The translations under genes and the position numbers were made by a program. This document shows positions 44,060 to 58,400 of a DNA stretch of 64,000 nt, in pieces (positions within the stretch are counted from its first letter, which is position 1; the number at the start of each line of letters is the position of its first letter). The notes beneath the pieces were generated by a model. That model ran no database searches. It saw only the letters and a program-made list of their open reading frames with translations, and had not been told where the DNA came from. Location of the stretch: the NCBI GenBank assembly GCA_009363875.1, contig CM018693.1:71718986-71782985 (forward strand), written 5' to 3'. Source of the stretch: Mikania micrantha (taxonomy: Eukaryota; Streptophyta; Magnoliopsida; Asterales; Asteraceae).

Positions 44060-47000
44060 TGTAACATTTGTGCATTTAGTCATGGAAGCATAAACAGTGT
44101 TAGAACAGTGTCTGTATATGGTTCAGTTCAATCAATGTGATTCAGTATGTTCATAATGTGTGCTTGTGTGTTACAGGATCTTAGTAATCAGAAAACATGT
44201 ATGTATTATTTATTTACAGTCGAATACACTAGGCAAGAACAGTAACTGGTTATATCGAAACAGTGGTGGGCAGCGAGAGTGAGCCCTATATATATACTGC
44301 GTTCGGTGTAACAGGTTAGTGTTAGTGCGTAGTGTAGAGACGAATATTATAACAATTAATTAATTCAACCAAGATCGTAATCTGTAAGCGAGACTGAGTA
44401 TAGTTGTGGGTGACGATCCATAATAGTACGAATGTTGAACTTATAATTACGATTAAACGACTTTAAATAATTAATACGATCGGAAAACGTACGCGATTGC
44501 GGGTATACACGTAATTTCGAATGTTTTAACGATCTGTCAACACACGAAGAGTAAAAATAATTATAATAATTATTTTATATTTTTACAATTTTGAAACTCA
44601 TCATTTTAATGAGTTTAATAACTATTTTTATTTTTAACTGCGTAAAATACGCGTTACGTTCCGGAAACGCGAACCGAGCGACCGAAACGAACCCGAATAT
44701 CACCCGGGCTATAAAAGCCTTGAACAAGGCTTAAAACCTCATTTAATACCTCAACAACCCTTTCTCTCTCTACATTTCCGTCTACCCCCTCTCTCTCTAG
44801 AAAACCGAACTTCAAACGCGCGTATCTCACTCGTTTCTCGACGGATTTTGGTGATTCTCGAACCCACGCGAAGCTCTCGACATTCTCTACAAGATAGTAC
44901 AAGAAAACCACGGATTTGTCCAGCCAAAAACGAGGTATGATCTGTTGAAATTCTGGAAAAAGAGGGTTTTCATGATTGTATTTGTGCTGGTGATCAAACC
45001 CGACGAACCACCGGCTAAAACATCACCATTCTTATTTTCGCACGTATAGCAACTCTCACTGATGTTAGGATAGCATGAATCAAGTGTTAAATCCAGGTGG
45101 TTCGATGATGGTGATGAAGCTCGTACAGGTTCGCTGGAGGGTTTCCCAGTCGAACCCTCACCTGGGCATGACGAACCACAAGGAATTTCACGAACCTTGC
45201 AACGGTTCGTGTGATCATCTGCCAAATCTAAGAGAGTCCACGAGCCCTCACCGAACCATAACTATCATCACGAACCATCGGTCTAAGGGTGGCGAACCAT
45301 CTTGGATGCCGAACTATAGGAAGTTTACACGAACCCTACAATGGCGAACCCTACATGGTTCGCTGCTCCCTTGCTGAACTATCCCTGAACGAACCAACAA
45401 TTGCTACGAACCCACATGAGCCGAACCCTGCATGGTTCGGGAATCCATCAGTCGAACTTTAGAAATTTCCATAGGCCATCACGAACCCTAGCCGAAGCCT
45501 TCATGCAGCGAACCCTAGTGAGCGAACCTTGCATGCATGACCACGAACCCTACACTTTGGCCGAACCTTGGCTGAAAGCCTTAAGGGTTCGCTGCCCAAA
45601 ATGGCAGCTTCTCTTTTCTTCGGCCCAATTCCAACTTAAATGGCCCAAATGCCTTAGTACTAGGCCCATAAGTGTGAAGTAAGCTCAATGAAGTTAGGTT
45701 GGTCCATTAAGCTCTCAATTAGATCAATAACACTTTGGAACGTATATAGATTTCATTCACAATTGATGGCCAACCTAAATCCTTTAGGCCCAATTCAATT
45801 CCATCCGGCCCAAACCAATCATAGTTGGCCCATGTTATTTCCCTTGACCCACTTAGTGGTTTTCGGCCTACTAAGATCTTTAATTGGATTGATGTCAACT
45901 TTAGTGTGTTACAAGGCCTATATACAATTTTGTTGGCACAATAGCACATTCATTTGGCCCATGGTTGACTTAGGTGGGCCATGGCCTTTGTTAAGCCTCA
46001 TGGTTTATGGACTTAAGGCCCAATTGTGTTGGCCTCGATTTATGATATTGAGAATTGATCACGAAGAGGTTAAGTGACAACTTAACATAATCGAGAGATC
46101 AATTCATAATCACAATGACTTGAAATCAATAGAACATCTTTTCACAACAAATGGTAATCAATGACTATCAAATTCATGAACAAATATCATTTTATGCATA
46201 GGAATTATGCATCAAAGAACATTTCATAAGTTTCTTGAACCCATGATCAATCAAATGATTCAAAGCATAACATACAAGTTTTCACAACAATCAAATCATG
46301 AGAACACAAGTCAAACAATGAATCAAGATATACAATTATAAATCCTATATCTTATGTATGATTACAATGTTATAGGAAACAATTAGAAGTCCTGTTTGCT
46401 ACTTGCTAACTGTTTAGTTCAGAGTCTACTGCAGACAGGTGAGAACTTTAGCCCCTCTTTTACTGTTTATAACTGTTTTGGGGTGGAACACGTGATCAAA
46501 TCCGCTATTTCAATCTTGTTTCATTGCACAGTTTATGTGCACTCATAAACATTACAGGTTTATCCTATGAATCCAAGTGATTCTTCAAATGTTTAAGGAA
46601 ATTGTCAACTGTTTTAAAGGATTTTATAATGTTTTCTTGAAATGTTTTATAACAGTCTTTCTCAAATGTTCTTTTAAAGGATAAACATTTTTAAATAAAT
46701 GATTTCATAAACTCTTTCTTTTATTAACAACCTTGTTGTTACACAAGGTCACTATATCATGGTATTCAAATCAAGTGGTTCAAAACATGGTATTCAAATC
46801 AAGTGGTTCAAAACATGGTATTCAAATCAAGTGGTTCAAAACATGGTATTCAAATCAAGGGATTCATTGTCATGTTACATAAACAAAGGATGTAACTCGT
46901 GGAGTTAAATCCAGGTTTTCAATAAGACATTAACACATTCGGTTAAAGTAAGATTCAGAAAACATGGTGTCCATTGTTGTAAACAAACTTATAAACCCAT

Positions 47001-47785
47001 CAAGTATCATATTCATTAGCGTTAGTACTGGGTGATCACAACAAGGGAAAGCGGACACATTGGTTCTTATCCAGGATGGAGTTAGCTTTTAAATTTGTTT
47101 TAAAAGCTAACTGCAGGTCTGGTGTCATGGTTTTCTTATCCAGGATGGAGTTGGCTTTTAAATTTGCTTTTAAAAGCCAACTGTAGGTCTGGTGTCATAT
47201 GGTTATCAAAACTGCTGACGTATTATCTAACTCCAAACGTGGTTTGGGACTTGATATTATTGGCTGTCGTGCGAACAGTGATTGGACTGTTTACACTCAT
47301 TTTCTTACTTGATGTTAGTTTGGGTTACAGCTCATCCGTGTGAATCTTATGATACTTTAACTTACCTATGTCTTATATCATATAACTCATGTTTACAAAT
47401 GCTTAAACCTATTGTTCTCACCAACTACGTCTGTAGTTGACAGTTACTTTTCACGTGTTTCAGGTAATCAGGTTTAAGACATTTTCAGAGACAACTAAGG
47501 AGACCATTCTAAGATAGAACAAGATGAAGAAACATGCTAGGATGGAATAGAAACTCACTAAATCCTAATTGTTTAATTGTCTTGTTTGAAGTCTTCTTTT
47601 GTAACTATATTTTGGGTCTGTAGTTGTCTTACTTTTGGTAGATAGTTGTCTGTAACTAAACAATTGTCTCAACATTATGAAACATAGTAATCCATTGTGG
47701 TTGTTCTTATTCAATACTTGTGCATGATTCAACTGATCATACGTCACCGCGCCGTGGATTCCGCACGCGGCGCAGGGGTGTGACA
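44060..47785 (+). repeat. A3 3' LTR
   Basis: Same length as the 5' LTR (3726 bp) and, by eye, identical but for one base eight positions from the end. All motifs of the 5' LTR recur 10028 bp downstream: TATA 44709, donor 44935, acceptor 47463, end hairpin 47749-47773. Followed by the GAAAC target repeat and the rest of B2. Confidence 0.96.
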
Positions 47786-50190
47786 GAAACACATCAGACA
47801 ACACTGAATTGACACACAGATGCTTGATTTAATGCTATTATGTATAAACGTATGCGAGGTTAAACAAAACAAAACCATGACGGTTGTTGTTACGGAATGC
47901 TAAACCGACAAATTATTCGTATAGGTGACGATCTGTACGAATAAATCTGAAAGTTTAACGTTCTGAAATGATGACTGAAAAGTTGAAAACAAGAATCAGA
48001 AAGTGAAACCAACGCTGTGTTCGTTTGGGTGACGATTCGAACGAATACGCGCGAAGGCGACACGTTCTGATGAAACGATAACAAACGACGAAACGAACGA
48101 TAATAATTTAAGAAAATAAAATATTTTACGCTTTACAATTTTGAAACTCATCAAAAATAAATCAAAGAAACTTTTTAGTTAAAACGCGTAAATAACGCAC
48201 GTTACGATCTGGAAACGCAACGGAGACGATAAACGAGCAACCGAAACGAACCCGAATACCCTCGGGGTATTTAAAGCTTGAATGAGGCTATTTCACCTCA
48301 TTTATTACTTTTCCCTCTCTCTCTCTACCTCCCAACCGTTCACTCTCTCTCTCACTTGGATTTTCAACTTCAAACAACAAAATCAAGCTCAAATCTTGGT
48401 GAAATCACGAGTTTTTGGTGTCCACACGAAGCTCTCAACGTACTCTACCATAAAGTACAACCGATCTGAGTGTTTGTCCAGCCGTTTTCGAGGTATGAAG
48501 CTAAGAACATCACCAAAAGTAGGGTTTTCTTCACCCTTTTTATTCAACCACGCCTTTAACCGGCTTTAACCTAAACCCATCCCGACCCAAGGCCTTCATT
48601 TGACCTTCACACATTTTAGGACGAACTAGAATAGGTAGGGGGAATCCATGGAGCTGTGTTTGCGGCATAGGCTCGATGATGATGCTGACAGGTTCCAGAA
48701 TAGGGTGCTCGACCGAAACAGCTAACGGCCGAACCTATGATCACTGGCCGAACCTCTTGCACCCCCGAACCTGCTGTCCATCGAAACCTCTAGTAGCCGA
48801 ACCTATTCTCCAGCGAACCCTGGACCTCAGCCGAACTTACCATCCTCACCGACTAGCTGTGTTGGACGAACCCATGAGGGGCGAACCTTATTCCTATGGC
48901 GAACCTGTGAACTTAACAAGGTCGACGAACCCCTTGCATGGCGAACTCATTCATGCGAACCTTCCTGCTACGAACCACATAACCGGTGAACCTATGAGTG
49001 ACCACAAACCTACTTCTGCGAACCTACTGCATTAGGCCGAACCTTGCAAGCTTCGGGTTCCAGCCGAACCTGGAGGCCACCCACCAGAAGGTTCGCTGGA
49101 GTCTGGTGTCGGTATCCATGCGAGCTGATGGTTTCGATTCAACCATGCACACCATCGGCCCAAGAAGCTAATTCGGCCCAAGTAAACCAATCAATGGGCC
49201 ACTACAGTTAATTCAGCCCAACATCATCACCCAGCCCATCGTTTTAGTCCATGGCCCACTGTTTCGGACCATATGCGTACTATTAGGCCCAAAGGGTGTT
49301 GGTCTAGCCCAGGTCACACTTTCGGCCCAATAGCATTACCCGACCCATTATGGTTATTCCGGCCCAAGACTAGCCACACATTCGGCCCAATGGTAAATGA
49401 GACCACCTAACACACTAAATAAAATTAATTATGATAGTATGCAAAGGATTACCAAACTAAATTTCTACAAAGGTGGTGAATTGTCTTTGGATTAATGAAT
49501 CTCACAAACGCAAAATAACAAGTTTTACAAGTGTTGTTGTCTAGTTAATTATTAACTAGATGATAATCATGTCAAGCTTAACAAGGACGACATGGGGTGT
49601 TTTAAACCATGAACTTAAAACCATGTTTAGAATGGGTTACAATGACCCTAGCAAAACAAGTAACTAACATATCACACAAAAGTTTCGGGAATTTCAAGGA
49701 GAAGATAAGGAAAATGAAAACATGGAATCAAAAGCAAAGCCTACTAACTTTAACTTAGAATAGTTAAGAGTTGGTAACAATTTAAAAAACAAATAATATA
49801 TATATATATATAATATATAGATCAAGGGCCGAATGAAGACCGGGACTCACAAGTGTTAGCCAACTTTAGGGCTAACACATACACGCACACAATTCACTAC
49901 AACTTATACTAATAAGTTACAACCACATGAAATCAATACATGATCGTGAACATAACAACAAATACTACCACGAGAGCGTGCATTCTTGTTTATACTTAGT
50001 CAACCACTTCAATAACAAGGTGAGTTCATTTGTCCCTTTTCAAACATATTTGTCTTACCTCGGGACTGAGAAGCATGCTATACATTTTAAACAATTATTG
50101 AAATGTTTATTAAATGCTTTTACACTTATTCATGATGCTTATACTAATGCTTAAGCTTGTAACTCTTATTCTGGGAGCTAGAGACTAAGA

Positions 50191-50400
50191 CTTAAACTAT
50201 ATGCTCGATGCTTATGCTATAAACTCCATGCTTAAACTATATGCTTGATGCTTATGCTATAAACTCCATGCTTAAACTATATGTTCGATGCTTATGCTAT
50301 AAACTCTATGCTTAAACTATATGTTTGATGCTTATGCTATAAACTCTATGCTTAAACTATATGCACAAAGCTAATGTTACAGACTATATGCTCAAACTAT
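50191..50400 (+). repeat. 40-bp tandem repeat in B2
   Basis: Units GATGCTTATGCTATAAACTC plus TATGCTTAAACTATATG or near variants at exact 40-bp spacing, four full copies then decaying. B1 holds a decayed relative at 26640-27070. From 50440 to 50900 a longer irregular array follows, with GAGATACGTAAATGC and CTAAACTATGCTAGAGCAAA. Confidence 0.9.
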
Positions 50401-51633
50401 ATGCTAATACTAGATGCTAAATGCTCAAAGCTATGATTGTATGCTAAATGCTAAGCTTGTATCTATTCATGGGCTACGTAATTGCTAAACTATGCTAGGG
50501 CAAAGCTTGTACCCATGCATGAGATACGTGAAAGCTAAACTATGCGAATGCTCAGCTCTTATCTATATATGAGATACGTAAATGCCAAACGATGCTAGAG
50601 CAAGGCTTGTATCTGCATATATGAGATATGTAAATGCTAAACTATGTGTGCACATCTTGTGTCTATATATGAGATACGTAATTGCCAAACTATGCTAGAG
50701 CAAGGCTTGTATCTGCATATATGAGACACGTAAACGCTAAACTATTTGGATGCTAAGCTCAAACCAATTCATGAGATACGTAATGGCTAAACTATGCTAG
50801 AGCAAATCTTGTATCTAGTTGTGGGCTACGTAAATACTAAACTATGCTAGAGCAAAGCTTGTACCCATGCATGAGATTGGTCAAAGCTAAACTATGATGT
50901 GTGAAACTATTATTCTTGTACAACATACTTAAAAGCTAATTTACGTGAATGCTATAAACTTGTAAACTTTTAACAGTATGCAAAAGCTACGATGGAGATG
51001 GAAATTGGGTTGTAGGTAAAACGCTTAATTATCATTAACAACAGTGTAATATGTGAATTAGTATGTGGTGGGATGGTGTCTGGGCGGGTTGTAGGCTCGA
51101 CACTTTCGTATGCCCTATTTATAAGAATACCGATTTGGATATTACATGTGATGTTTATGAGGTTAAGGTTTTACCGAAAGAGGTTTGCTAAAGCTATTTT
51201 TCAACTATTAAACTATATGAACACACCAACCATTGTGTTGACTTTGTTTTCTTGCATGCTTTCTCAGGTGACGTACATGAGTAAGCTAGGGCTCAGGATT
51301 GCATGCTAGGATGCCCAGTTAGCGGACCTAGTAGACTTTTGGAAAGCTCAAATTTTGTTATTGATGCGAGTCACTTTTGATATCTTGTACGGATACAAGA
51401 TAGAAACAATTGATTCTTTTGATAGGCTTACTGGGTTAAATTACCAAACATTGATATTGTAATTTAACTTTGTAATCCTAGTTTAATGCTTTATTGTGCT
51501 TTAGTTATTCTCAATGTTGATGCTATGTAAACAATCTGGTAATCACGATTATCACTCACGATATCGCGCCCCGAGAACCTTCCGCCCGGCGGGGAAGTCG
51601 ATCCGTCCCGTCGGCTCGGGGTGTGACAAAAAA

Positions 51634-51947
51634 CAAGGAGGATGTCAAGAAAATCAAGGAACAACAAGAAAAAGACAGAGAATGTCAACTTAATCGACTT
51701 ATTGACCAAGGCTTTCTATGATTATTTTGAAAACGAAAAGATGAATCCTAAACATGTTTATAAATCACATGCAGTTAATTCAAGATATTATGTTCCAATT
51801 GTGAAGCAGAATAATTACATAATTTATGGTGATTATAGACAAAGAAATACAACGTGCTTTCATTCATATGCTCTATATTTTCAATCAACTAGGAATAATC
51901 AAAGACATGGTTCCAGTATGGATGGAAAGTTTAACGCATCATACTAA
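51634..51947 (+). pseudogene. gag: gag-like gene of X, 3' part
   Basis: Continues the frame broken at 33866. Joined after removing B2 and one AAAAA copy, the reading frame runs on without a stop to TAA at 51945-51947, giving about 317 codons overall. This part is very basic at first (RKSRNNKKK) and then has NLIDLLTKAFYDYFENEK. No enzyme domain follows; about 110 bases later the polypurine tract and 3' LTR begin. I recognise no known domain in this tail. Confidence 0.65.
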
Positions 51948-52055
51948 CCATAGGATTAACAAAGAAGCTGAATGCTAGTTTCATGAAAATGAAACAATTA
52001 AACTGAAATCCAAACCAAAGAGGGTTTGGATAGTCGTTAATTTAGATACCCATGC

Positions 52056-52494
52056 TACTACTAAGGGGGAGACTGTTGGTACATAAAGTTAGTAAAAGCT
52101 TTTGGTAATTAATTATTTTTATTTGATTTCAATAATTCAAAATACAGCTCATACACTTGAGAAGGAGGAGAAATAATTTCAGAGACTTGTAGATCTTGAT
52201 CTGGCATAAGATACCAGCTGGAAGATACTATATGTCTCATACAAGCTGATCAGAGAATAATCACCGAGCTGTTGCTATGGGGAGTCTATTAGTGCTCGGT
52301 TTTATCAACAGCTTTCGATGATTACTGAAGACATTGTTTTTTAGTCTAGATCATGTATTTGAGTTGTATTTTGTATTTTTCATTGAATTTCTAGTATTGG
52401 CTTAGTATAGATTGTCGATACTAGTAGTATCGGTATGATTAGTTGCCGATATTATTAGTATTGATACCAATGAACTTGTAAACCTATAAATAGG
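52056..52494 (+). repeat. Polypurine tract and 3' LTR of X, first part
   Basis: ACTAAGGGGGAGAC (to 52073) then LTR start TGTTGGTACAT at 52074. CGATACTAGTAGTATCGG near 52410-52430 echoes the leader palindromes. TATA box CTATAAATAGG at 52484-52494, where D1 inserted (target ATAGG 52490-52494). Confidence 0.75.
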
Positions 52495-55400
52495 TGTCAC
52501 ACCCCAAGCCAGCGGGTTGGATCGACTTTCCAGTCGGGCGGAAGGTTCTCGGGGCGCGTTATCGTGTGATAATCGGAATGATGAGATGGTTTACATGGTG
52601 CATGATATATAATGAGAAATGCTAACATGACATTGATATAGAATTATAAAGTTAAATTACACAGTACATGTTCATAATTTAACTAAGTAAATCTACCCAA
52701 AAAGAATCATTGAGTTTCTATCTTGTATCTGCATAAGATTTACAAAAGATGATTCAAAGTTATGTCATACAAAAATATGCACAACACAAAAGTAAGCTAG
52801 GTCTTCTCTAAAGTCCACTAGCTTAACCCTGATGCTTGGTGACTAGAGCTGTTCGTCACCTGAGAAAACATGTATTTAAAACAAAGTCAACACTAGGTTG
52901 GTGAGTTCGTAAGTTTAGTTATTAAAAACTATTTGATTTATTTTTATAGTATCGTGTCATACACAAGTAATAATCAGTTTCATTCGGCATTAACCCATCC
53001 CAATGTCCTCTCTATAGATACACCTACAGATAGGATATCGTTCAGTTAAGCATGCTTATATATAGGGCATACGTATCACGAATGAAGCCGCCAGTCCACC
53101 ACACACTTAGCCGAACTCAATAACACCTGTATTGTAGCTATAGATACCCATATCATAACACACAGGCTTAATCACAATTAGAAATCCCCATATGATAACT
53201 CATTTCCCCACATAGATATTAACATAGCATATAAATTTTAAAGAGTAAAAACATCCAACGTCATAAATGGTGGTCTTACCAGAGTCATCAAGGGTGGTAA
53301 ACTCTTTAAGTTTCAAAGGTATAGATTTTATCAATCTTGCCCATTTGTAACTGATTTCTCATTCATTGGAACTTACTATTAATCACATCTGATTAGGAAG
53401 TGAGAGTAAGTCTGACACGTAGTTATATCCCAATTGATGAATAGAATTGAATTGACCACATTGTAGCCACCACAAAGGCAAACCACAATGTCCTCAATTC
53501 ATTTCTATTCATTAGTTTTCACAAGACTTCACAACTATCTACCACCAGCTTATGACATGAGTGAGGTCAGTCTCTCAGTCTGCCAGTCCACAGAATAGAA
53601 GTGGTGAGATAATTAGAAGACACTATCATACTATTATCACCCGTGTCAGAAATTATATAGTTGGAATAGGCTGACTAAAAATCAAAAGTGTTCTTTACAG
53701 TCATCATCCCATAGGCATCATCTCATAGGAATCTCATAGAAATAACACACATGGTCTCATAGGACTAACAAATATAATTTCTCAGAAATGACATAAGTAT
53801 TCCCATAGGAATAACCGATATAATCCCTTAGAATTAAAAGAATAATTCAACAGGAATAAATGTATACCTCAAAAAGATCACAGTTGTAATCACAACTGAA
53901 TATCAGTTATAATCTCCTAGTTATAAGCATTAGCATAACAAGGCATACAAATGTAATAACAATGTAAACCTTATTAGCATAAGTCAAACTAAAACATTTT
54001 AGTAAAGGTTTAAGCATGTTGTCAGCCCCACGTTTAAAATCAAAAGAGTAGAAAAAGAGGCATATGAACTCACCTGGATGTTATAGTGGTTGACTAAGTA
54101 ATAAAAGAATGCACGCGCTCGTTGTTGCTCTTGAGGTTGTATTCATGACCCTGTGTTTGATTCCAAGTTGTGTGTAACTTATAAGTGTAAGTTTTGTATT
54201 TGAGAGTTAACCCTAAAGTTGGTTAACACTTATAAGTCTTTATTGTTCGTTTAGTCCTAATTCCCTTGTAGTGCAATATACTGAAACTTAGCAAATTTTA
54301 GACTAAATATTAATATATTATAGTAATTTTTTTTATATGATTTAGACATGTCTTTAATCTTGACACGTTGTGTAAATTTGAAAACCATAATATTTTCTAA
54401 GTATAAAACTTAGGTTTTTAGGTTAAACTTAGAATACTTTACTTATGTTAACTTAAAATGATGTTCATCATTCTAATGTCTTAACACAAATAATATGTTA
54501 TAAAACTAAACCATTTAATATATTTTAAGAAGGTTTATATAGAGTTTGTTTACTTAGTAAGCACTTAACAACTTTGTTTTTAACTAGTTGTCACCTTTAC
54601 GCATGAAAACCCTAGTAATGCTTGAACAAAGTATGATTTATTAAAAAACAAAATCCTTGTTATGTTTTGAAACATATTTTATGTTGAGAGCACTTGTCTT
54701 ATATATTATAGATGTTTGGAACTAGTTTTAAGTTAATATCGATGGCAACATGATAATATCGATGGGTTAGAATCGAGGGTGGTCACAACCGGTTATCCCA
54801 AAACCCGAACATATTGCCATCGACCTTACTAGGTTCTCATCGACATGGTGAGCTCATTTGTAGTCCAAATTGATTGAATTCTGTTTTAAATTGCTTGAAT
54901 CTTATCCCTGAACTAGTATCGACGGAACTAGACCAGTATCGAAGTGCTTAGTATCGATGGTGATCTAGATTAGCCCACTTCAGTTCTGTCGATACTAGAG
55001 TATCGACCGAGCTTAAATTCCCAGCCATCCCACCATCGATAGCGTTAATCTCTGTCACACCCCGAGCCGGCGGGAACGGATCGGATTTCCCGTCGGGCGG
55101 AAGGTTCCCGGGGCGTGATATCGTTGGTGATAATCGAAATGATCAGATTGTTTACATAGCACATGATAAATAAATGAGAAATGCAATCACGACAATGTTA
55201 TAGAATTACAAGATTAAATTACAATGTATCGTTCATAATTTAATCAAGTAAATCTATCCCAAGAGAATCAATGAGTTTATATCTTGTATCTGTACAAGAT
55301 ATACAAAAGATGATTCAATGTTTTGCCATCCAAAAATATGATCACACAAAATGTAGCTAGGTCCTTTAGAGTCCACTAGCTATGTTCTTGAATATGGCGA

Positions 55401-58400
55401 CTAAACCTGTTCGTCACCTGAGAAAACATGCATTTAAACAAAGTCAACACTAGGTTGGTGAGTTCATAAGTATGTTAATTGAAAACCCTGATTCATTCAC
55501 ATGCACAACCACAATGTTAATCATGTTACTTGTATATTGTTTGATTCAACCGTTCTAGCAATGGCTTCTCAATAGTTATATTTACAAGTAATATATCATT
55601 CTAGTAGTGATGCTTATATATAGGGCATATGTAAGGGAACCAAGCCCTAGCCAACATCCCACCACATCACTACTAGAACTCCACACTACTTGCAATACAA
55701 CTATTGATTTCCATCTCCCTTCCACATGTTCATCTCATTATTGTTCACCTGTGATATCATGTATAGAATAATACAGTAATAGAGTTGTAGTTATCAAACC
55801 GAAGTATTGATAACCATTATATGTATCAAGGATATTAGATTTATTTAATCTGTTCCTTGTATTATTCTATTGCTTGTGGGGTTAACTGTTGATTCACTTT
55901 TAAATATTAAAAGTGTTAGTTAACCATTTGTCATTTGTTCTCAACTTGAAGTGCATAGAGCCTAAAAGGAATACATTGTAATCCTCACGTAATCAGATTT
56001 CAATGCATCCGATTTACCGCTACCACTTTGTGATCCCATTGCCCTCATCGAAACTGTTACTAGTAATATAACATGAGAGAAAATATATTCTTCAGTCTAC
56101 CAGTCCACAGGTAACGATGGATTGTGTACATCGATGTTATTGTTTGTTCTCAATGTGGGATGTTCTCATGTAATTAACAAGGTTGAATAAGAACTTGTCT
56201 TATTACGTTATGTTAATCATTGTGTGAATGATGTTGTTATCATAAAGTTACGTTATCATGATTATCATTTTATGTAATCCATATGATCACCATATAATCC
56301 TTAAGCTGTAGTAAGAACTAGTCTTACTACCCTTAAGTGACGCAGGTGGTGGATAATCAATGCTCCATACTATCGCATAGTATGTTTTAAGTTGTAAACT
56401 AAGCGTTATGAGTACTTGACTTATTACACTGAGTTAATTATAATGTTGAATGGTATTAAGAAGATGTATTATCTTCTGATCATTCATGTGTTTTGTAATG
56501 TCATCATTTTTCTCTGTCATTGTCCTCAATGTTTGTTTATGTATGAATTTTCCCAATGTTTGTTCATGTAAGAATAACTAAGTTTTATAAGATAAAATCT
56601 TACAACTATGTTATTCTAATGTGTTGATGAATTAAGAAGATATATTATCTTGTTCATCTGATTATCCCTGTCATATCATGATCATACAAGCATGCATACA
56701 ATGATAAGCGATAATAAACAAATTAATATTATCTAAATCAAAGTATAAGCAATATGTTAAGCAAAACTTTTAAATAAATAAAAGTAAGCATGTTTCTCAG
56801 CCCCGAGAGTTGAAAATCAGTTAAGATTAGAGAAAATGGGCATATGAACTCACCTTATGTTTGAAGCGGTTGACTTAGCTTAAAAGAAGAATGCACGCGC
56901 TCTTGATGGTACTTGTTGTATGTTCACGTTCCTGTATTGATTTCATGTCGTCGTACTTATAAGTATTGAGGGTAATCGTTTTGTGTGCGCGTATGTGTGT
57001 TAGCCATAAAGTTGGCTAACCCATTGTGGGTCTCGGTCTTCATTCGGCCCGATGCACTTGTTATTGATTTCATGCTCCTCTCACTCAATGTATTATTATT
57101 AAAAATTCTAAGTATAATACTTAGGTTTTACTTGAAAGGTTATCAACCTTTATGTCTTGCGTTTAATTATATGTTATCATTTCCCCATTTATATTAACAC
57201 CTCCAATTTACCACACTTGTAGTGACCATTCTTAGTATATGATTTAATTGCATGTTACTAATAATTATTGATTCGTTTATGTGATAGGTTAACCCATCCC
57301 CATGTGGGCCGAATGTCGTGCATATGGGCTAGACCGGGTGTCATGGATTAAACCAAAAATCATTGGGCCGAGCAGTTATGTACGTGGGCCGAAAGAGTCT
57401 GTTGGGCCTTATGATTTTCGTGTGGGCCGAACCAATTGGGCCAAGGGGAAAAAGGATGGGCCGTAGGGTGAAATAGGACCACTGTTATGTATATGACTTA
57501 GGCCACATATTATGGGCTAGGAGTATGCATATGGGCCGAATGAATTGTTTAATATTTGGGCCGGTGTAGATCATGGGTGGCCCAAAGTGGTTACACAGTT
57601 AGGTTTCGTCCCCCATGTGATCAGCGAACCTCATATGGACGTCAAGGTTCGGCTAACACGCATGCAATGGGTTCGTTCCCCACTGATAGAAGGTTCGTCC
57701 TAAAAGGTTCGCATGGCTGTAATGCAGGTTCGGCCAGTGAGCTTTGAGGGCCATGCATGGTTCGGCTGGTGATACAAGGGTTCGCGGCAGTTAAGAGGGT
57801 TCGGCAATGGCATGTAGCGAAGGTTCGGCTACTGGTCAAATAGGTTCGGCCATCATATTCAGTTGTAGGCTCGTGATCCACGAAATGATGGCAGGGTTCG
57901 GCTGATGAAGACAATCATTGGTTCGCACGTGTATGGTGGGTTCGGTGGCTGGAAAAAGGCTCGGCCAGAGGTTGTAGGTTCGCCTCATGGGTACGTGGGT
58001 TCGTGAGACACCAAAAGGTTCGGCTCACATGAATCAATTGAGTGAGGTTCGGCTTGTCACCCTCAACAGGTTCGACTTAGGCTATGATGTCTTTTCCCGT
58101 CCCCACGAACCTGTGAGTTCCCATCACCACTCATTCAGATCTTCGATTTAGCCATAGCAATGATGTTACCCAGTGCAAATAGGACCTCGCAAGTGTCGGG
58201 TTCGAGGAAAAGGGTGAGAGACCGGCTAGATGTGTGTGTATCAAAACTCACAAGTGAAAACCCTATTTCCCGATGTTTTCTGTTGATCATACCTTGTTTT
58301 TGCCTGGTTAATCTCTCAGATCTGTTGTACTTCCTTGTAGAGGAGGTCGAGGGCTACGTGTGGACACCAAGAACGCCCGATTTCGTTGAGAAATGAATGA

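Larger units (their letters stand above)
34032..47785 (+). mobile_element. Element A3: complete, very young Ty3/gypsy chromovirus (13.75 kb)
   Basis: Exact GAAAC target repeats (34027-34031, 47786-47790) flank two 3726-bp LTRs (34032-37757, 44060-47785). By eye these differ only near their last bases (GGGGTTTGACA against GGGGTGTGACA). Internal order: PBS 37761-37774, leader to 39475, gag-pol 39476-44026, hairpin/polypurine block, 3' LTR. A single TGA breaks the polyprotein near its end. It inserted into solo LTR B2. It serves as the reference copy for reading A1, A2 and C. Confidence 0.96.
33867..51628 (+). repeat. Solo LTR B2, interrupted by A3
   Basis: TGTAACATCAG at 33867 to CGGGGTGTGACA at 51628, flanked by exact AAAAA repeats (33862-33866, 51629-51633). 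About 4.0 kb without A3. Its first 165 bases match the start of B1. After A3 come: GTGACGATTCGAACGAA; TATA-like GTATTTAAAGC (about 48268-48278); donor GAG|GTATGA (GT 48493-48494); CGAACC array (48680-49100); GGCCCA array (49150-49400); 40-bp tandem repeat (50191-50400); longer degenerate repeats with GAGATACGTAAATGC (50440-50900); one stem-loop cassette (51046-51150); acceptor TTTCTCAG (AG 51266-51267); GC-rich terminal hairpin. Confidence 0.88.

Noticed and set aside
49801..49818. TA microsatellite in B2
   Set aside because: A plain short TA run with no associated structure.
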